DNA from: Catenulispora rubra
GTDB lineage: Bacteria; Actinomycetota; Actinomycetes; Streptomycetales; Catenulisporaceae
Reading direction: 5' to 3'
Assembly (NCBI RefSeq): GCF_015356825.1
Contig: NZ_JAACYW010000025.1
Span: 1-64,000 of the forward strand
DNA length: 64,000 nucleotides
The notes under the pieces were generated by a model, which had not been told where the DNA came from, did not search any database, and worked only from the letters and a program-made list of their open reading frames with translations. Position numbers and translations under genes: made by a program. Shown in pieces: positions 33,184 through 44,122 of this stretch (positions within the stretch are counted from its first letter, which is position 1; every line of letters begins with the position of its first letter).

Positions 33184-33849
33184 ATGAGTGGGACGGCAAG
33201 GATCCGCACAACAGTCGTCGCCGCAGGGTGCGCGATAGCCCTGGGTTCGATGCTCGGCGCGTGTGGAGCCACAAGCACGACCACAACCACAACCGCGAAG
33301 GCACCGGGCATCCTGGCCGGCACTCCGGCACCGGCGAAATCGCCGAGCGGCCCTTCCTTCCCGACAAACGGCCAGGCCTCGACGCCGGCGCCGGTAGTGT
33401 CCGAGTTCCTGACCGCAGATCAGCTCCCTGCGGGAAAGACCTACGGCTGGACCCGCGAATACATCACCCCGGTCCACGTCGAGGAACCGTTGGTACCCAC
33501 CTGCTCCGCCGAAGGCGGAACCGAGCTCAACACCGCCGCCTGGGATGCGCTCTACCCATCGTCGGACCACCAAAGTTCCGCCGAAGAAGTCGTCCACACC
33601 TACGCCTCGGCGTCCTACGCGGCGTCACGCGTGGCGGCCTTCGTCCCCAAATGCGCCGGCATCACAGCGCAGACCAGCACCGGCTTTGCCTGGGCGGGCA
33701 CCAACTCTGGAGTCTCTGGCCACGTCCTCTACGCCCGATGGAACAACAAGGTCGCGACTCTCACCATCACGCTGCACAAGGGCGACTACGACCCCGCACT
33801 CGACGCGAAGCTCCTCCAGGAGATGACCCAGCGCCTCGAAAACTCCTAG
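33184..33849 (+). CDS. secreted lipoprotein with sensor-like domain
   Basis: 221 aa from ATG 33184. Signal peptide with lipobox GSMLGAC followed by a Thr-rich linker and Pro-rich stretch. The mature domain (TADQLPAGKTYGWTREYITP, EEVVHTYASASYAASRVAAF, VLYARWNNKVATLTITLHKG) resembles the extracellular PknH-type sensor fold, with two Cys (PTCSA, PKCAG) likely disulfide bonded. Anchored outside the membrane; ligand unknown. Convergent with hutH across a terminator. Confidence 0.8.
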   Translation: MSGTARIRTTVVAAGCAIALGSMLGACGATSTTTTTTAKAPGILAGTPAPAKSPSGPSFPTNGQASTPAPVVSEFLTADQLPAGKTYGWTREYITPVHVEEPLVPTCSAEGGTELNTAAWDALYPSSDHQSSAEEVVHTYASASYAASRVAAFVPKCAGITAQTSTGFAWAGTNSGVSGHVLYARWNNKVATLTITLHKGDYDPALDAKLLQEMTQRLENS

Positions 33850-33861
33850 GCCACACAAAGC

Positions 33862-33900
33862 GGCGCGCGCCCACGGGATTGCAACCCACGGGCGCACGCC
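33862..33900. terminator. bidirectional hairpin terminator
   Basis: GGCGCGCGCCC (33862-33872) pairs with GGGCGCACGCC (33890-33900), with one G-U type pair, between the convergent lipoprotein and hutH genes. Confidence 0.6.
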
Positions 33901-33922
33901 GGTCTGAGGTGAGGCGACGGCC

Positions 33923-35476
33923 TCAGTTCAGCGGCCCCACGGCCGTCTCCACGGCCGCGACCACCGCGCCGGACTTCAGCGCGTCCTCGGCGGCACGCAG
34001 CTCCGGCGACAGGTAGCGGTCCGGGCCGGGGCCGCCGACGCCGGCGTCCCGCAGGGCGCGCACGGCCGCGCCGGTGCCGGCGGCGGGCTGCAACGGCGCG
34101 CGCAGTTCCAGCGCCCGGGCGGCGGTGACGAGCTCGACGGCCAGGATGCGCCGCAGGTTGTCGACGGCGGTGCGGAGCTTGCGTGCGGCGGACCAGCCCA
34201 TGGAGACGTGGTCCTCCTGCATCGCCGAGGAGGGGATGGAGTCCACGGAGGCCGGGACCGCCAGCCGCTTGTTCTCGCTGACCAATGCGGCCTGCGTGTA
34301 CTGCGCGATCATCAGGCCGCTGTCGACGCCCGGGTCGTCGGCGAGGAAGGCGGGGAGGCCGTGCGAGCGCGCGACGTCGAGCATCCGGTCGGTGCGGCGT
34401 TCGGCGATGGAGCCGAGGTCGGCGGCGGCGATGGCGAGGAAGTCCAGGACCATGGCGACCGGGGCGCCGTGGAAGTTGCCGTTGGACTCCACGCGGCCGT
34501 CGGCCAGCAGCACCACCGGGTTGTCGACGATCGAGGCGAGTTCGCGCTCGGCGACGGTCGCGGCGTGCGCCATGGTGTCGCGGGTGGCGCCGGCGACCTG
34601 CGGGGCGCAGCGCAGCGAGTAGGCGTCCTGGACGCGGGTGCACTCGTTGGGCTCGCGGTGCGACTCCATGATCGCCGAGCCGTGCAGCACCTTCAGCAGG
34701 TTCGCGGCGGAGGCGGCCTGGCCCGGATGCGGCCGGATGGCGTGCAGTTCGGGGCGGAACACCTTGTCGGTGCCCAGCAGCGCCTCGACCGACATCGCGG
34801 CGGAGATGTCGGCGGTCTTCACCAGCTCGGACAGGTCGCCCAGGGCCAGGATCAGCATGCCGAGCATGCCGTCGGTGCCGTTGATGAGGGCCAGGCCCTC
34901 CTTGGGCGCCAGTTCCAGCGGCTCGATGCCGCTCTCGGCCAGGACCGGCCCAGCCTCGACCGCGGACACCCCGTCCGCACCGATGACTTCGCCCTCGCCC
35001 ATCAGCACCAGGGCGACATGCGACAGCGGCGCCAGGTCGCCGGAACAGCCCAGCGAGCCGAACTCGCGCACCGCCGGCGTGATCCCGGAGTTCAGCAGCG
35101 CGGCCATGGTCTCGGCGACCACGGGACGCACGCCGGTGTGGCCGGTGGCCAGCGTCTTGAGCCGCATCAGGGTGAGCGCGCGGATCACCTCGGGCTCGAC
35201 CAGCGAACCCATGCCGGCGGCGTGCGAGCGGATCAGGGAGCGCTGCAGCTGCGCGCGCATCTCCGGATCGATGTGCCGGGTGGCCAACGCCCCGAAGCCG
35301 GTGGAGATGCCGTACGCCGGCGTCGGCGCCGCGGCCAGCCGGTCCACCAGGGCCCGGCCCTCGGCCAGCGCCTTCAGCGCGGTCGCGGACAGCTCGACCC
35401 GGGCGCCCCCGCGGGCCACGGCGACCACCTCGCCGAATGTGAGGTCCCCGTCACCGATAACCACAGTCGCGCTCAT
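33923..35476 (-). CDS. hutH: histidine ammonia-lyase
   Basis: 517 aa, usual length. Deaminates L-histidine to urocanate, first step of histidine degradation, cytosolic tetramer. The electrophilic MIO cofactor arises from an Xaa-Ser-Gly tripeptide; here it is Cys144-Ser145-Gly146 (GSLGCSGDLAPLSH) rather than the common Ala-Ser-Gly. Tyr55 (YGISTGFG) and other family blocks (QNEYSLRCAPQ-like: VQDAYSLRCAPQV, HREPNECTRVQDAY, QEDHVSMGWSAARKL) are present. Divergent from hutU with 90 bp between, containing a 10-bp direct repeat. Confidence 0.97.
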   Translation of the reverse strand: MSATVVIGDGDLTFGEVVAVARGGARVELSATALKALAEGRALVDRLAAAPTPAYGISTGFGALATRHIDPEMRAQLQRSLIRSHAAGMGSLVEPEVIRALTLMRLKTLATGHTGVRPVVAETMAALLNSGITPAVREFGSLGCSGDLAPLSHVALVLMGEGEVIGADGVSAVEAGPVLAESGIEPLELAPKEGLALINGTDGMLGMLILALGDLSELVKTADISAAMSVEALLGTDKVFRPELHAIRPHPGQAASAANLLKVLHGSAIMESHREPNECTRVQDAYSLRCAPQVAGATRDTMAHAATVAERELASIVDNPVVLLADGRVESNGNFHGAPVAMVLDFLAIAAADLGSIAERRTDRMLDVARSHGLPAFLADDPGVDSGLMIAQYTQAALVSENKRLAVPASVDSIPSSAMQEDHVSMGWSAARKLRTAVDNLRRILAVELVTAARALELRAPLQPAAGTGAAVRALRDAGVGGPGPDRYLSPELRAAEDALKSGAVVAAVETAVGPLN

Positions 35477-35515
35477 CCGTCACCTGCTCCCTTGTGCGGT
35501 GTCGACTTCGTCTGA

Positions 35516-35555
35516 ATGAATGAGATCATACGGTCGATCGCCCGCATGAATGAGA
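35516..35555. promoter_or_regulatory. 10-bp direct repeats between hutH and hutU
   Basis: ATGAATGAGA at 35516-35525 and 35546-35555, exactly 30 bp apart. The second copy abuts the hutU ribosome binding site. Candidate site for a shared hut regulator. Confidence 0.45.
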
Positions 35556-35566
35556 GGGGTCCAGGA

Positions 35567-37237
<1,671 letters not shown>

Positions 37238-37239
37238 CA

Positions 37240-38496
37240 GTGTCCTTGCAAACTGCTATCCACAGGGCTGTGGATGAAGCAGAAGCGAGCAGCTACCTGG
37301 AGATGTGGCGCTCGCTTCTGCCCCTCGGCCTGAACTCCGACACCGGCGGCTACCGCCGTTTCGCTTGGAACACCGCGGATCTGGCATGCCGCGAATGGTT
37401 CCGCTCCGAGGCCGCCGCGCGCGGCCTGGAGGTGGAGACCGACCGCAACGGCAACCTGTGGGCGTGGTGGGGGCCGAAGGGCCCCGGCGCCGTGGTCACC
37501 GGGTCGCATCTGGACTCGGTGCCGGACGGCGGGGCGTTCGACGGGCCGCTGGGCGTCGTGTCGTCGTTCGCGGCGGTCGACGTGCTGCGGGCTCGCGGCT
37601 TCAGCCCGGCCAAGCCCTTCGCAGTGGCCTGTTTCTCCGACGAGGAGGGTGCGCGGTTCGGCATCGCCTGCGCCGGATCCCGGTTGATGACCGGCGCGCT
37701 GTCCGCCGAGAAGGCGCGCGGCTTGTGCGATCTGAACGGCACGACGATGGCGGCCGCGATGGAGCAGGCGGGACAGGACCCTGCCACGCTCGGTCGTGAC
37801 GACGAGCGCCTGGAAGGCATCGCCGCGTACGTCGAACTGCACGTCGAGCAGGGCAAGGCGCTGGCGTTCACCGAGTCGCCGGTCGCGGTGGCCTCGGCCA
37901 TCTGGCCGCACAGCCGCTGGCGCTTCGAGTTCGCCGGCGAGGCCAACCACGCCGGGACCACCCGGTTGGAGGACCGGCGCGACCCGATGCTCACCTATGC
38001 GAACGCCGTGCTGGCGGCCCGCAAGAAGGCCAAGCTCGGCGGCGCGGTGGCGACGTTCGGGCGGCTGGTGGTGGAGCCCAACGGCACGAACGCCATCCCT
38101 TCGCGGGTGCGCGCCTGGCTGGACGTCCGGGCCCCGGGTGATGAGATCCTGGCGGCCGTGACCGAGGAGATCATCAAGGCCGCGGACGAGCGGGCGGGCC
38201 GGGACGGCACCGTTTTGAGCACCGAACGGGAGTCCCACACTCCGGTCGTCGAATTCGACGACGTTTTGCGGAACCGTCTGGCGGGCAGTCTTCGTCAAAC
38301 GTTCGGCGCCGTTCCCGTGCTGCCGACTGGCGCGGGGCACGACGCCGGGATCCTGGCGGCGGCCGTACCGACCGCGATGCTGTACGTCCGCAACCCGACC
38401 GGCGTGTCCCACGCGCCCGGCGAGCACGCGGAGGACCGCGACTGCCTGGCCGGGGTGACCGCACTCGCCGACGTGTTGCAGGAGCTGTGCCAGTGA
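37240..38496 (+). CDS. M20-family amidohydrolase (allantoate/N-carbamoyl-amino-acid type), probable hut enzyme
   Basis: 418 aa from GTG 37240, 2 nt after hutU. Dinuclear-metal peptidase fold of the hydantoinase/carbamoylase (AAH) group: metal ligands in GSHLDSVPDGGAFDGPLGV, the Glu pair in CFSDEEGARFG, YVELHVEQGK, and late His in GVSHAPGEH; dimer residues EANHAGTT. No hutG (N-formylglutamate deformylase of the other fold) is present, while hutF makes N-formylglutamate. The most economical reading is that this enzyme removes the formyl group to yield glutamate. Its usual annotation is allantoate amidohydrolase; no purine-degradation gene lies nearby. Confidence 0.88.
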   Translation: MSLQTAIHRAVDEAEASSYLEMWRSLLPLGLNSDTGGYRRFAWNTADLACREWFRSEAAARGLEVETDRNGNLWAWWGPKGPGAVVTGSHLDSVPDGGAFDGPLGVVSSFAAVDVLRARGFSPAKPFAVACFSDEEGARFGIACAGSRLMTGALSAEKARGLCDLNGTTMAAAMEQAGQDPATLGRDDERLEGIAAYVELHVEQGKALAFTESPVAVASAIWPHSRWRFEFAGEANHAGTTRLEDRRDPMLTYANAVLAARKKAKLGGAVATFGRLVVEPNGTNAIPSRVRAWLDVRAPGDEILAAVTEEIIKAADERAGRDGTVLSTERESHTPVVEFDDVLRNRLAGSLRQTFGAVPVLPTGAGHDAGILAAAVPTAMLYVRNPTGVSHAPGEHAEDRDCLAGVTALADVLQELCQ

Positions 38497-39887
38497 CTTT
38501 GCCCGAGAAGCCGCAGACCCCTACCGGTTCACCCACTCCGTCCACCACGTCGTTCTGGTGCGAGCTGGCCTGGATCGGCGGCGAGATCAAGAGCAAGGTC
38601 CTCATCGAGGTGGCGCAGGGGCGCGTCTCCTCGATCACCTGCGGGGTGAAACCCCGCCCCGAGAAGGCCGAGAAGCTGTCCGGCCTGACCGTCCCGGGCC
38701 TGGCGAACGTGCACTCGCACGCCTTCCACCGCGCGCTGCGCGGCCGCACCCAGGTCGAGTCCGGCACCTTCTGGACCTGGCGCGAGCGCATGTACGAGGC
38801 CGCCGCGCACCTGGACCCGGACTCCTACCGCGAACTGGCCACGGCGGTCTTCGCCGAGATGGCGCTGGCCGGCATCACCGCGGTCGGCGAGTTCCACTAC
38901 CTGCACCACTCGCCCAAGGGCGGCCTGTATCAGGACCCGAACGCCATGGGCCACGCCATGGCCGAGGCCGCCGGGGCGGCGGGGATCCGCATCACCCTGC
39001 TGGACACGTGCTACCTGTCCGGCGGCTTCGACACGGAGCTGAACGACGTCCAGCGCCGCTTCTCCGACGGCGACGCGTCGCGCTGGGCCGACCGGGTCGA
39101 GGCGCTGCGCAAGGCGTACGCCGGCTCCGACACGGTGCGGATCGGCGCGGCGGTGCACAGCGTCCGCGCGGTCCCGGTGGACCAGCTCTCGCCGGTGGTG
39201 GCCTTCGCGGCGGAGAACGAGATGCCGCTGCACGTCCACCTGTCCGAACAGCGCGCGGAGAACGACGCCTGCCTGGTCCGCCACCACAAGACGCCGACGG
39301 AACTCCTGCACGCCCACGGCGCCCTCGGCCCCCGCACCACGGCCGTGCACGCCACGCACCTGTCGCAGATGGACATCGACCTGCTGGGCACCTCCGGCAC
39401 GGCGGTCTGCATGTGCCCCACCACCGAACGCGACCTCGCGGACGGCATCGGCCCAGCGCACGCCTGCCACCTGGCGGGCTCCCCGGTGAACCTGGGCTCG
39501 GACTCCCACGCGGTCATCGACCTCTTCGAAGAAGCCCGCGCGGTGGAACTCGACGAGCGCCTGCGCACGGAGCGCCGCGGCCACTGGCTCGCCGCGGAAC
39601 TGCTGCAGGCGGCAACGGCAGCAGGCCACGCATCCCTCGGCTGGCCGTCGACCGGGCGCCTGGAAGTCGGGGCGCTGGCGGACTTCACGACGATCGCCCT
39701 GGACACGGTGCGCTTGGCGGGGGTCCAACCCGCGCACGCCGCCGAATCGGTGATCTTCGCAGCGACCGCGGCGGACGTGCGGCATGTCGTGGTCGGCGGC
39801 CGGTTCACGGTGCGCGATCATCAGCACGCGCTGGTGGAGGACGTGCCGGGGCGGCTGAAGGCGTCGATCGGGGCGATCTTCAAGTAG
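38493..39887 (+). CDS. hutF: formimidoylglutamate deiminase
   Basis: 464 aa from GTG 38493, overlapping the preceding stop (GTGA). Amidohydrolase superfamily: metal ligands in VHSHAFHRALRG, FHYLHHSP, PLHVHLSEQ, HATHLSQMD and LGSDSHAVID. Converts N-formimidoyl-L-glutamate to N-formyl-L-glutamate and ammonia, the deiminase branch of the pathway. Tight coupling to the M20 hydrolase supports the latter acting on its product. Confidence 0.93.
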   Translation: MTLPEKPQTPTGSPTPSTTSFWCELAWIGGEIKSKVLIEVAQGRVSSITCGVKPRPEKAEKLSGLTVPGLANVHSHAFHRALRGRTQVESGTFWTWRERMYEAAAHLDPDSYRELATAVFAEMALAGITAVGEFHYLHHSPKGGLYQDPNAMGHAMAEAAGAAGIRITLLDTCYLSGGFDTELNDVQRRFSDGDASRWADRVEALRKAYAGSDTVRIGAAVHSVRAVPVDQLSPVVAFAAENEMPLHVHLSEQRAENDACLVRHHKTPTELLHAHGALGPRTTAVHATHLSQMDIDLLGTSGTAVCMCPTTERDLADGIGPAHACHLAGSPVNLGSDSHAVIDLFEEARAVELDERLRTERRGHWLAAELLQAATAAGHASLGWPSTGRLEVGALADFTTIALDTVRLAGVQPAHAAESVIFAATAADVRHVVVGGRFTVRDHQHALVEDVPGRLKASIGAIFK

Positions 39888-39979
39888 GGGCGGCGGTGCG
39901 TTAGGCGCGGCGGCGGCTGTCGGTACAGGCGGCGATACTCGTAAAAGGGGTGAATCCCCCGTAACATAATGGAAGCACC

Positions 39980-41131
39980 GTGACCACCACCCTCCTCACC
40001 AACATCGCCGAACTCACCACCCACGCCGCCCCCGGCACCCTCACCGACGCCGCCCTCGTCATCGCCGACGGCCGCGTCGCCTGGACCGGCCCGTCGGCGC
40101 AGGCGCCCGATGCCGACGAGCGGGTCGATCTCGGGGGCCGCGCGGTGATTCCCGGCTTCGTCGACAGCCACGCGCACCTCGTCTTCGCCGGGGATCGGTC
40201 GCAGGAGTTCGCCGCGCGGATGACCGGCACGCCCTACAGCGCCGGTGGCATCCGGACCACGGTCGCCGCCACCCGTGCCGCGTCCGACGACGACCTGCGC
40301 GCCAACCTGAAGCGCCTCACCGGCGAGATGCTGCGGCAGGGCACGACGACCGTCGAGTGCAAGTCCGGCTACGGCCTCACCGTCGAGGACGAGGCTCGCG
40401 CCCTGCGCCTCGCGCGCGAGCAGGTCGAGGCGGTCACGTACCTCGGTGCGCACGTGGTCCCCGCCGAGTACAAGGACCGGCCCGAGGAGTACGTCGACCT
40501 CGTCAAGGGGCCGATGCTCGATGCCTGCGCGCCGTTCGCCGACTACGCCGACGTCTTCTGCGAGCGCGGGGCCTTCGACGCGGAGCAGACCCGCGAGATC
40601 CTGACCGCCGCCCGGGCCAAGGGCCTGGACCTGCGCCTGCACGCCAACCAGCTCGGCAACGGCCCCGGCGTGCAGCTCGCGGTCGAGTTCGGGGCGGCCT
40701 CCGCCGACCACTGCACGTTCCTCGACGACAAGGACATCGCGGCCCTCGCCGGATCGCAGACTGTCGCGACGCTGCTGCCCGGCGTCGAGTTCTCGACGCG
40801 CTCGCCGTACCCGGACGCCCGGCGCCTGCTGGAAGCCGGCGCGACCGTCGCCATCGCCACCGACTGCAACCCGGGGTCCTGCTACACCAACTCGATGCCG
40901 TTCTGCATCGCGGTGGCGGTGCGCGACATGCACATGTCGCCCGCGGAGGCGCTGTGGGCCGCGACCGTCGGCGGCGCCAAGGCCCTGCGCCGCGAGGACG
41001 TCGGCCACCTCGGCGTCGGCGCCCGCGCGGACTTCGCCGTCCTGGACGCCCCGAGCCACCTCCACCTCGCCTACCGGCCGGGCGTCCCGCTTGTCCACAG
41101 GGTGTGGAAAAACGGGACGCCCGTCAGCTAG
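39980..41131 (+). CDS. hutI: imidazolonepropionase
   Basis: 383 aa from GTG 39980. Opens the imidazolone ring to give N-formimidoylglutamate. Amidohydrolase fold with metal motif [55 protein letters not shown], and [13 protein letters not shown]. Separated from hutF by 92 bp that include a small GGGGTGAATCCCCC stem, so it may have its own promoter. Completes the pathway histidine to formimidoylglutamate with hutH and hutU. Confidence 0.96.
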   Translation: MTTTLLTNIAELTTHAAPGTLTDAALVIADGRVAWTGPSAQAPDADERVDLGGRAVIPGFVDSHAHLVFAGDRSQEFAARMTGTPYSAGGIRTTVAATRAASDDDLRANLKRLTGEMLRQGTTTVECKSGYGLTVEDEARALRLAREQVEAVTYLGAHVVPAEYKDRPEEYVDLVKGPMLDACAPFADYADVFCERGAFDAEQTREILTAARAKGLDLRLHANQLGNGPGVQLAVEFGAASADHCTFLDDKDIAALAGSQTVATLLPGVEFSTRSPYPDARRLLEAGATVAIATDCNPGSCYTNSMPFCIAVAVRDMHMSPAEALWAATVGGAKALRREDVGHLGVGARADFAVLDAPSHLHLAYRPGVPLVHRVWKNGTPVS

Positions 41132-41188
41132 CGACCGACGCGGCCGGCGAAGCAGGTCATCGCGGACCGACGAACACAGCAGAAAACC

Positions 41189-42583
41189 TCACGGGTTGTA
41201 CTGTCCCGTGTGCGCAGCATCGGTGATCTGCTTGTACACGTTGTCCGTGATCGCCTTCGGCCCGCCGAACACGTCGACATAGGCCACCCCGGGCTGCTTG
41301 CCCATCGCGTCGAAATACCCGCCGATCGCGTCGGGCAGGCTGTTCGGGTCGGTCAGCAGCAGCGGCTGCTGCACGTTCGCCACGTACGTCGCGCCGGTCA
41401 GCGCGTCCGCGAACGTCGCGCCGCTGGCCACGCCGACCAGGTAGGTCTGCGGGAACTCGCCGAACACCTTCGCCGAGGTCTCGTACCGGTTCGCGCCGTA
41501 CAGCTCGCTGTGGCACTGCCCGCCGGCCAGCGCGCTCAGCGCGTGCACCGCCGCGCCGCCGACGGCCGTGACCGCGTTGCAGTTCGAGGTGCCCAGCTTG
41601 CCCTTGACGTACGCCGAGGTGCTCGGGTCGAAAAAGTTCGGGCCGTCGGTCAGGATGATCGCGGCCGGCTGCGGCGCCTGGCCGGCGACCGAGGTGGCCC
41701 GGGGGCCGGCGGCCAGCGGGCCGGCCGACAGCGCGTCCGGGAAGTCCTTGCCGGTGGCCACGACCACGTCCGCCGGGTCGCCGAGGCCGAACTTCGCCAC
41801 CTGCAGCGCGGTGTCGAAGCGGGTCTGGCCGGCGAAGCGCTGGACCTTGTAGCCCTCGTTGAGCAGCTGCTGGTCGACCGTCGCCGGGACCGCGGCGTAG
41901 CCGCCGAGGATGAAGACGGTGCGGCCCTTGGGCACCACGCGGTTGATCTCGTCGTTGGCCGGCCCGTAGAGCCCGGCGTTCGACGGGGTCAGCAGCAGCG
42001 GACCGCGCTTGTAGAACGCCAGCGGTCCGCCGGCGAGAGCGTCCGGGAACGTGCCGGAAGTCGCGATGACCGCGGTCTCGGCCTGGCCCCAGCTGCTCTT
42101 CGGATCCACCGCGAGCCACTGCTTCTGCGAGATCTTCACCGCGGTGTCCAGCCGGTCCGCGCCGGCGATCCGGGTGACCTGCGCCTGCCCGGCAGCACCC
42201 CCCACCAGCAGGTGGGCGCTTTCCCGAGCCGGGGAGTAGCCCGGCCACTGGAGCGTCAGGGTCACGCGATAGACGCCGGGGTTCTGGTAGGTGTGCGCGA
42301 CGTCGACGTCGGTCGACAGCGACGCCTGCTGGCCGTCGCCGAAGTCCAGGACGGCCTTGCAGCCGTTGCCCGGGTCGATGGTGTTGCCGGCGACCCGGAT
42401 CATGATGTTCGCGGGCGCCACCGCGGCAGGCGGATTGAAGCTGATCAGGGCCTGCTTCTCCAGCCCCGAGGCGCAGGTTCCGGAGTCGGTCGCGGCGTGC
42501 GCCGGCGCCACGGCCAGCGCCGAGGCGGCCGCTCCCGAGACCAGCGCGACGGCGGTGAGTAGGCTGGATGTTCTGCGTTTCAT
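41189..42583 (-). CDS. secreted cell-wall-binding-repeat-2 protein with PKD domain
   Basis: 464 aa. Sec signal peptide (MKRRTSSLLTAVALVSGAAA ... AHA), then a PKD-like domain (residues ~45-125: VLDFGDGQQASLSTDVDVAH, TYQNPGVYRVTLTL). Three CWB2 repeats fill the rest (TRIAGADRLDTAVKISQKQW, QRFAGQTRFDTALQVAKFGL, ELYGANRYETSAKVFGEFP, each followed by ATG/TSG-xFPDAL-type strands). CWB2 proteins attach non-covalently to wall polymers. The PKD fold suggests protein or polysaccharide contact. Ligand unknown. Confidence 0.92.
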   Translation of the reverse strand: MKRRTSSLLTAVALVSGAAASALAVAPAHAATDSGTCASGLEKQALISFNPPAAVAPANIMIRVAGNTIDPGNGCKAVLDFGDGQQASLSTDVDVAHTYQNPGVYRVTLTLQWPGYSPARESAHLLVGGAAGQAQVTRIAGADRLDTAVKISQKQWLAVDPKSSWGQAETAVIATSGTFPDALAGGPLAFYKRGPLLLTPSNAGLYGPANDEINRVVPKGRTVFILGGYAAVPATVDQQLLNEGYKVQRFAGQTRFDTALQVAKFGLGDPADVVVATGKDFPDALSAGPLAAGPRATSVAGQAPQPAAIILTDGPNFFDPSTSAYVKGKLGTSNCNAVTAVGGAAVHALSALAGGQCHSELYGANRYETSAKVFGEFPQTYLVGVASGATFADALTGATYVANVQQPLLLTDPNSLPDAIGGYFDAMGKQPGVAYVDVFGGPKAITDNVYKQITDAAHTGQYNP

Positions 42584-42716
42584 TGGCGAGAAGCCCCCTA
42601 TACCCGTGGGACGGTGACGTCAGGAGCCTCGCGTAGTTCGCGTCCGTCATCAAAGCTCAGACTACGTATAGACCGTCGATAAAACGCTGTGGGTAAATGT
42701 GCCGGGGGGACAGCCT

Positions 42717-44039
42717 TTGAAGACGATTATCAACCGGGACTTCACGCGGCTCTGGTACGGCCAGGCGGTCTCAAAAGTCGGCGACTACGTCTTCAATACG
42801 ACGCTCGTCCTGTGGATCGCGACGAAACTGGGCTATCACAAGAGCTGGGCCGCCGGCGCGGTGTCCGGGGTGCTGATCGCAGGACTGGTCGCGATGTTCG
42901 CCATAGCCCCGGCTGCCGGGGTCTTCGCAGACCGCTGGAACCGCAAGCGCACGATGCTGCGGATGGACGCGGTCCGCGCCGTCCTGGTCGGCGGGCTCGC
43001 CGCGGTCGCGTTCCTGCCGGCCGACCGGCTCCCGGTCGGCGTGTGGCTCGCGCTCATCTACGCGGTCGTCTTCGCCGTCAACGCGGCCGGGACTTTCTTC
43101 GGCCCGTCACGCATGGCCGTCGTGCCCGACGTGGTCGACGGCCCCGCGGAGATCGCCAAGGCGTCCGGCATCACGCAGTCCACCGACGCGCTGGCCGGGA
43201 TGATCGGTCCGCCGCTGGCCGCGCCGCTGTTGTTCGCCGGCGGCGTGCAGTGGGCGATCGTCATCAATGCCCTGTCTTATGTGGTGTCGTTCATGATGAT
43301 CCGCACAGTGTCCATCCCGGACAACGCCCCGACCGCCGCCGAGAGGTCCGGATCGCGCTTCTGGTCGGAGTTCGCGGTGGGGATCAGGTTCTTCGGCAGG
43401 ACCAGGGTCCTGATCGTCGTCATCGTCTCGGCCTGCATCGCGAACTTCGGCGGCCAGGCGATGAACACCCTGGACGTCTTCTTCACCACCCAGAACCTGC
43501 ACGCGGCGCCCAAGCTATACGGCCTGCTCGGGATGGCGGCCGGAGCCGGGGCCATCGTCGGCGGCCTGCTGTCCACCCGGGTCGTCGCCCGGATCGGGAC
43601 GACGAAGGCGATCTGGACGACCGTCGGCACCTCGGGCCTGCTCGTCCTGGTCTACGCCCGGCAGACGTCGATCTGGGCCGCGATCCCCGTCATCTTCCTG
43701 GGCCTGCTGCCGGTGGCGATGGTCAACGCGGCCATCGAGCCGCTGGTGATCCAGGTGACGCCGCGGGCCATGCTGGGCCGCGTGGTCTCGGTGATCATGC
43801 CGGTGATCAGCGTGACGCAGCTCGGCTCGACGGTGCTGATCGGCTGGCTGTTCAGCACGGTCATGCTGCACTTCCACGCCGACGTCGGCGGACTGCACAT
43901 GGGCCCGATCGACACCATGTTCACGATCACCGGCCTGCTGTTCGTCGCCGCCGCGGTCTACGCCTACCTCATGCTGCCGCGCGACGGCGTGGTGGCCGCG
44001 GCGGAATCGCCGGACGAGGCAGAGCATGTAGCCGTCTGA
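42717..44039 (+). CDS. MFS transporter
   Basis: 440 aa from TTG 42717, preferred because GGGGGGA lies 7 nt upstream; GTG 42699 would start before that site. About 12 helices (INRDFTRLWYGQAVSKVGDYVF at the start is typical of the DHA3/macrolide-exporter-like branch, FADRWNRKRTMLRMD for motif A). Transcribed away from the CWB2 gene and alone. Substrate unknown. Confidence 0.88.
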   Translation: MKTIINRDFTRLWYGQAVSKVGDYVFNTTLVLWIATKLGYHKSWAAGAVSGVLIAGLVAMFAIAPAAGVFADRWNRKRTMLRMDAVRAVLVGGLAAVAFLPADRLPVGVWLALIYAVVFAVNAAGTFFGPSRMAVVPDVVDGPAEIAKASGITQSTDALAGMIGPPLAAPLLFAGGVQWAIVINALSYVVSFMMIRTVSIPDNAPTAAERSGSRFWSEFAVGIRFFGRTRVLIVVIVSACIANFGGQAMNTLDVFFTTQNLHAAPKLYGLLGMAAGAGAIVGGLLSTRVVARIGTTKAIWTTVGTSGLLVLVYARQTSIWAAIPVIFLGLLPVAMVNAAIEPLVIQVTPRAMLGRVVSVIMPVISVTQLGSTVLIGWLFSTVMLHFHADVGGLHMGPIDTMFTITGLLFVAAAVYAYLMLPRDGVVAAAESPDEAEHVAV

Positions 44040-44122
44040 GAATCCGATGCAACCATCTCGACGCCTCAGCACTCTGAAGCGGCTGTCATGAACGACAGCA
44101 CACCACAGAGGGCGGGGATCCG

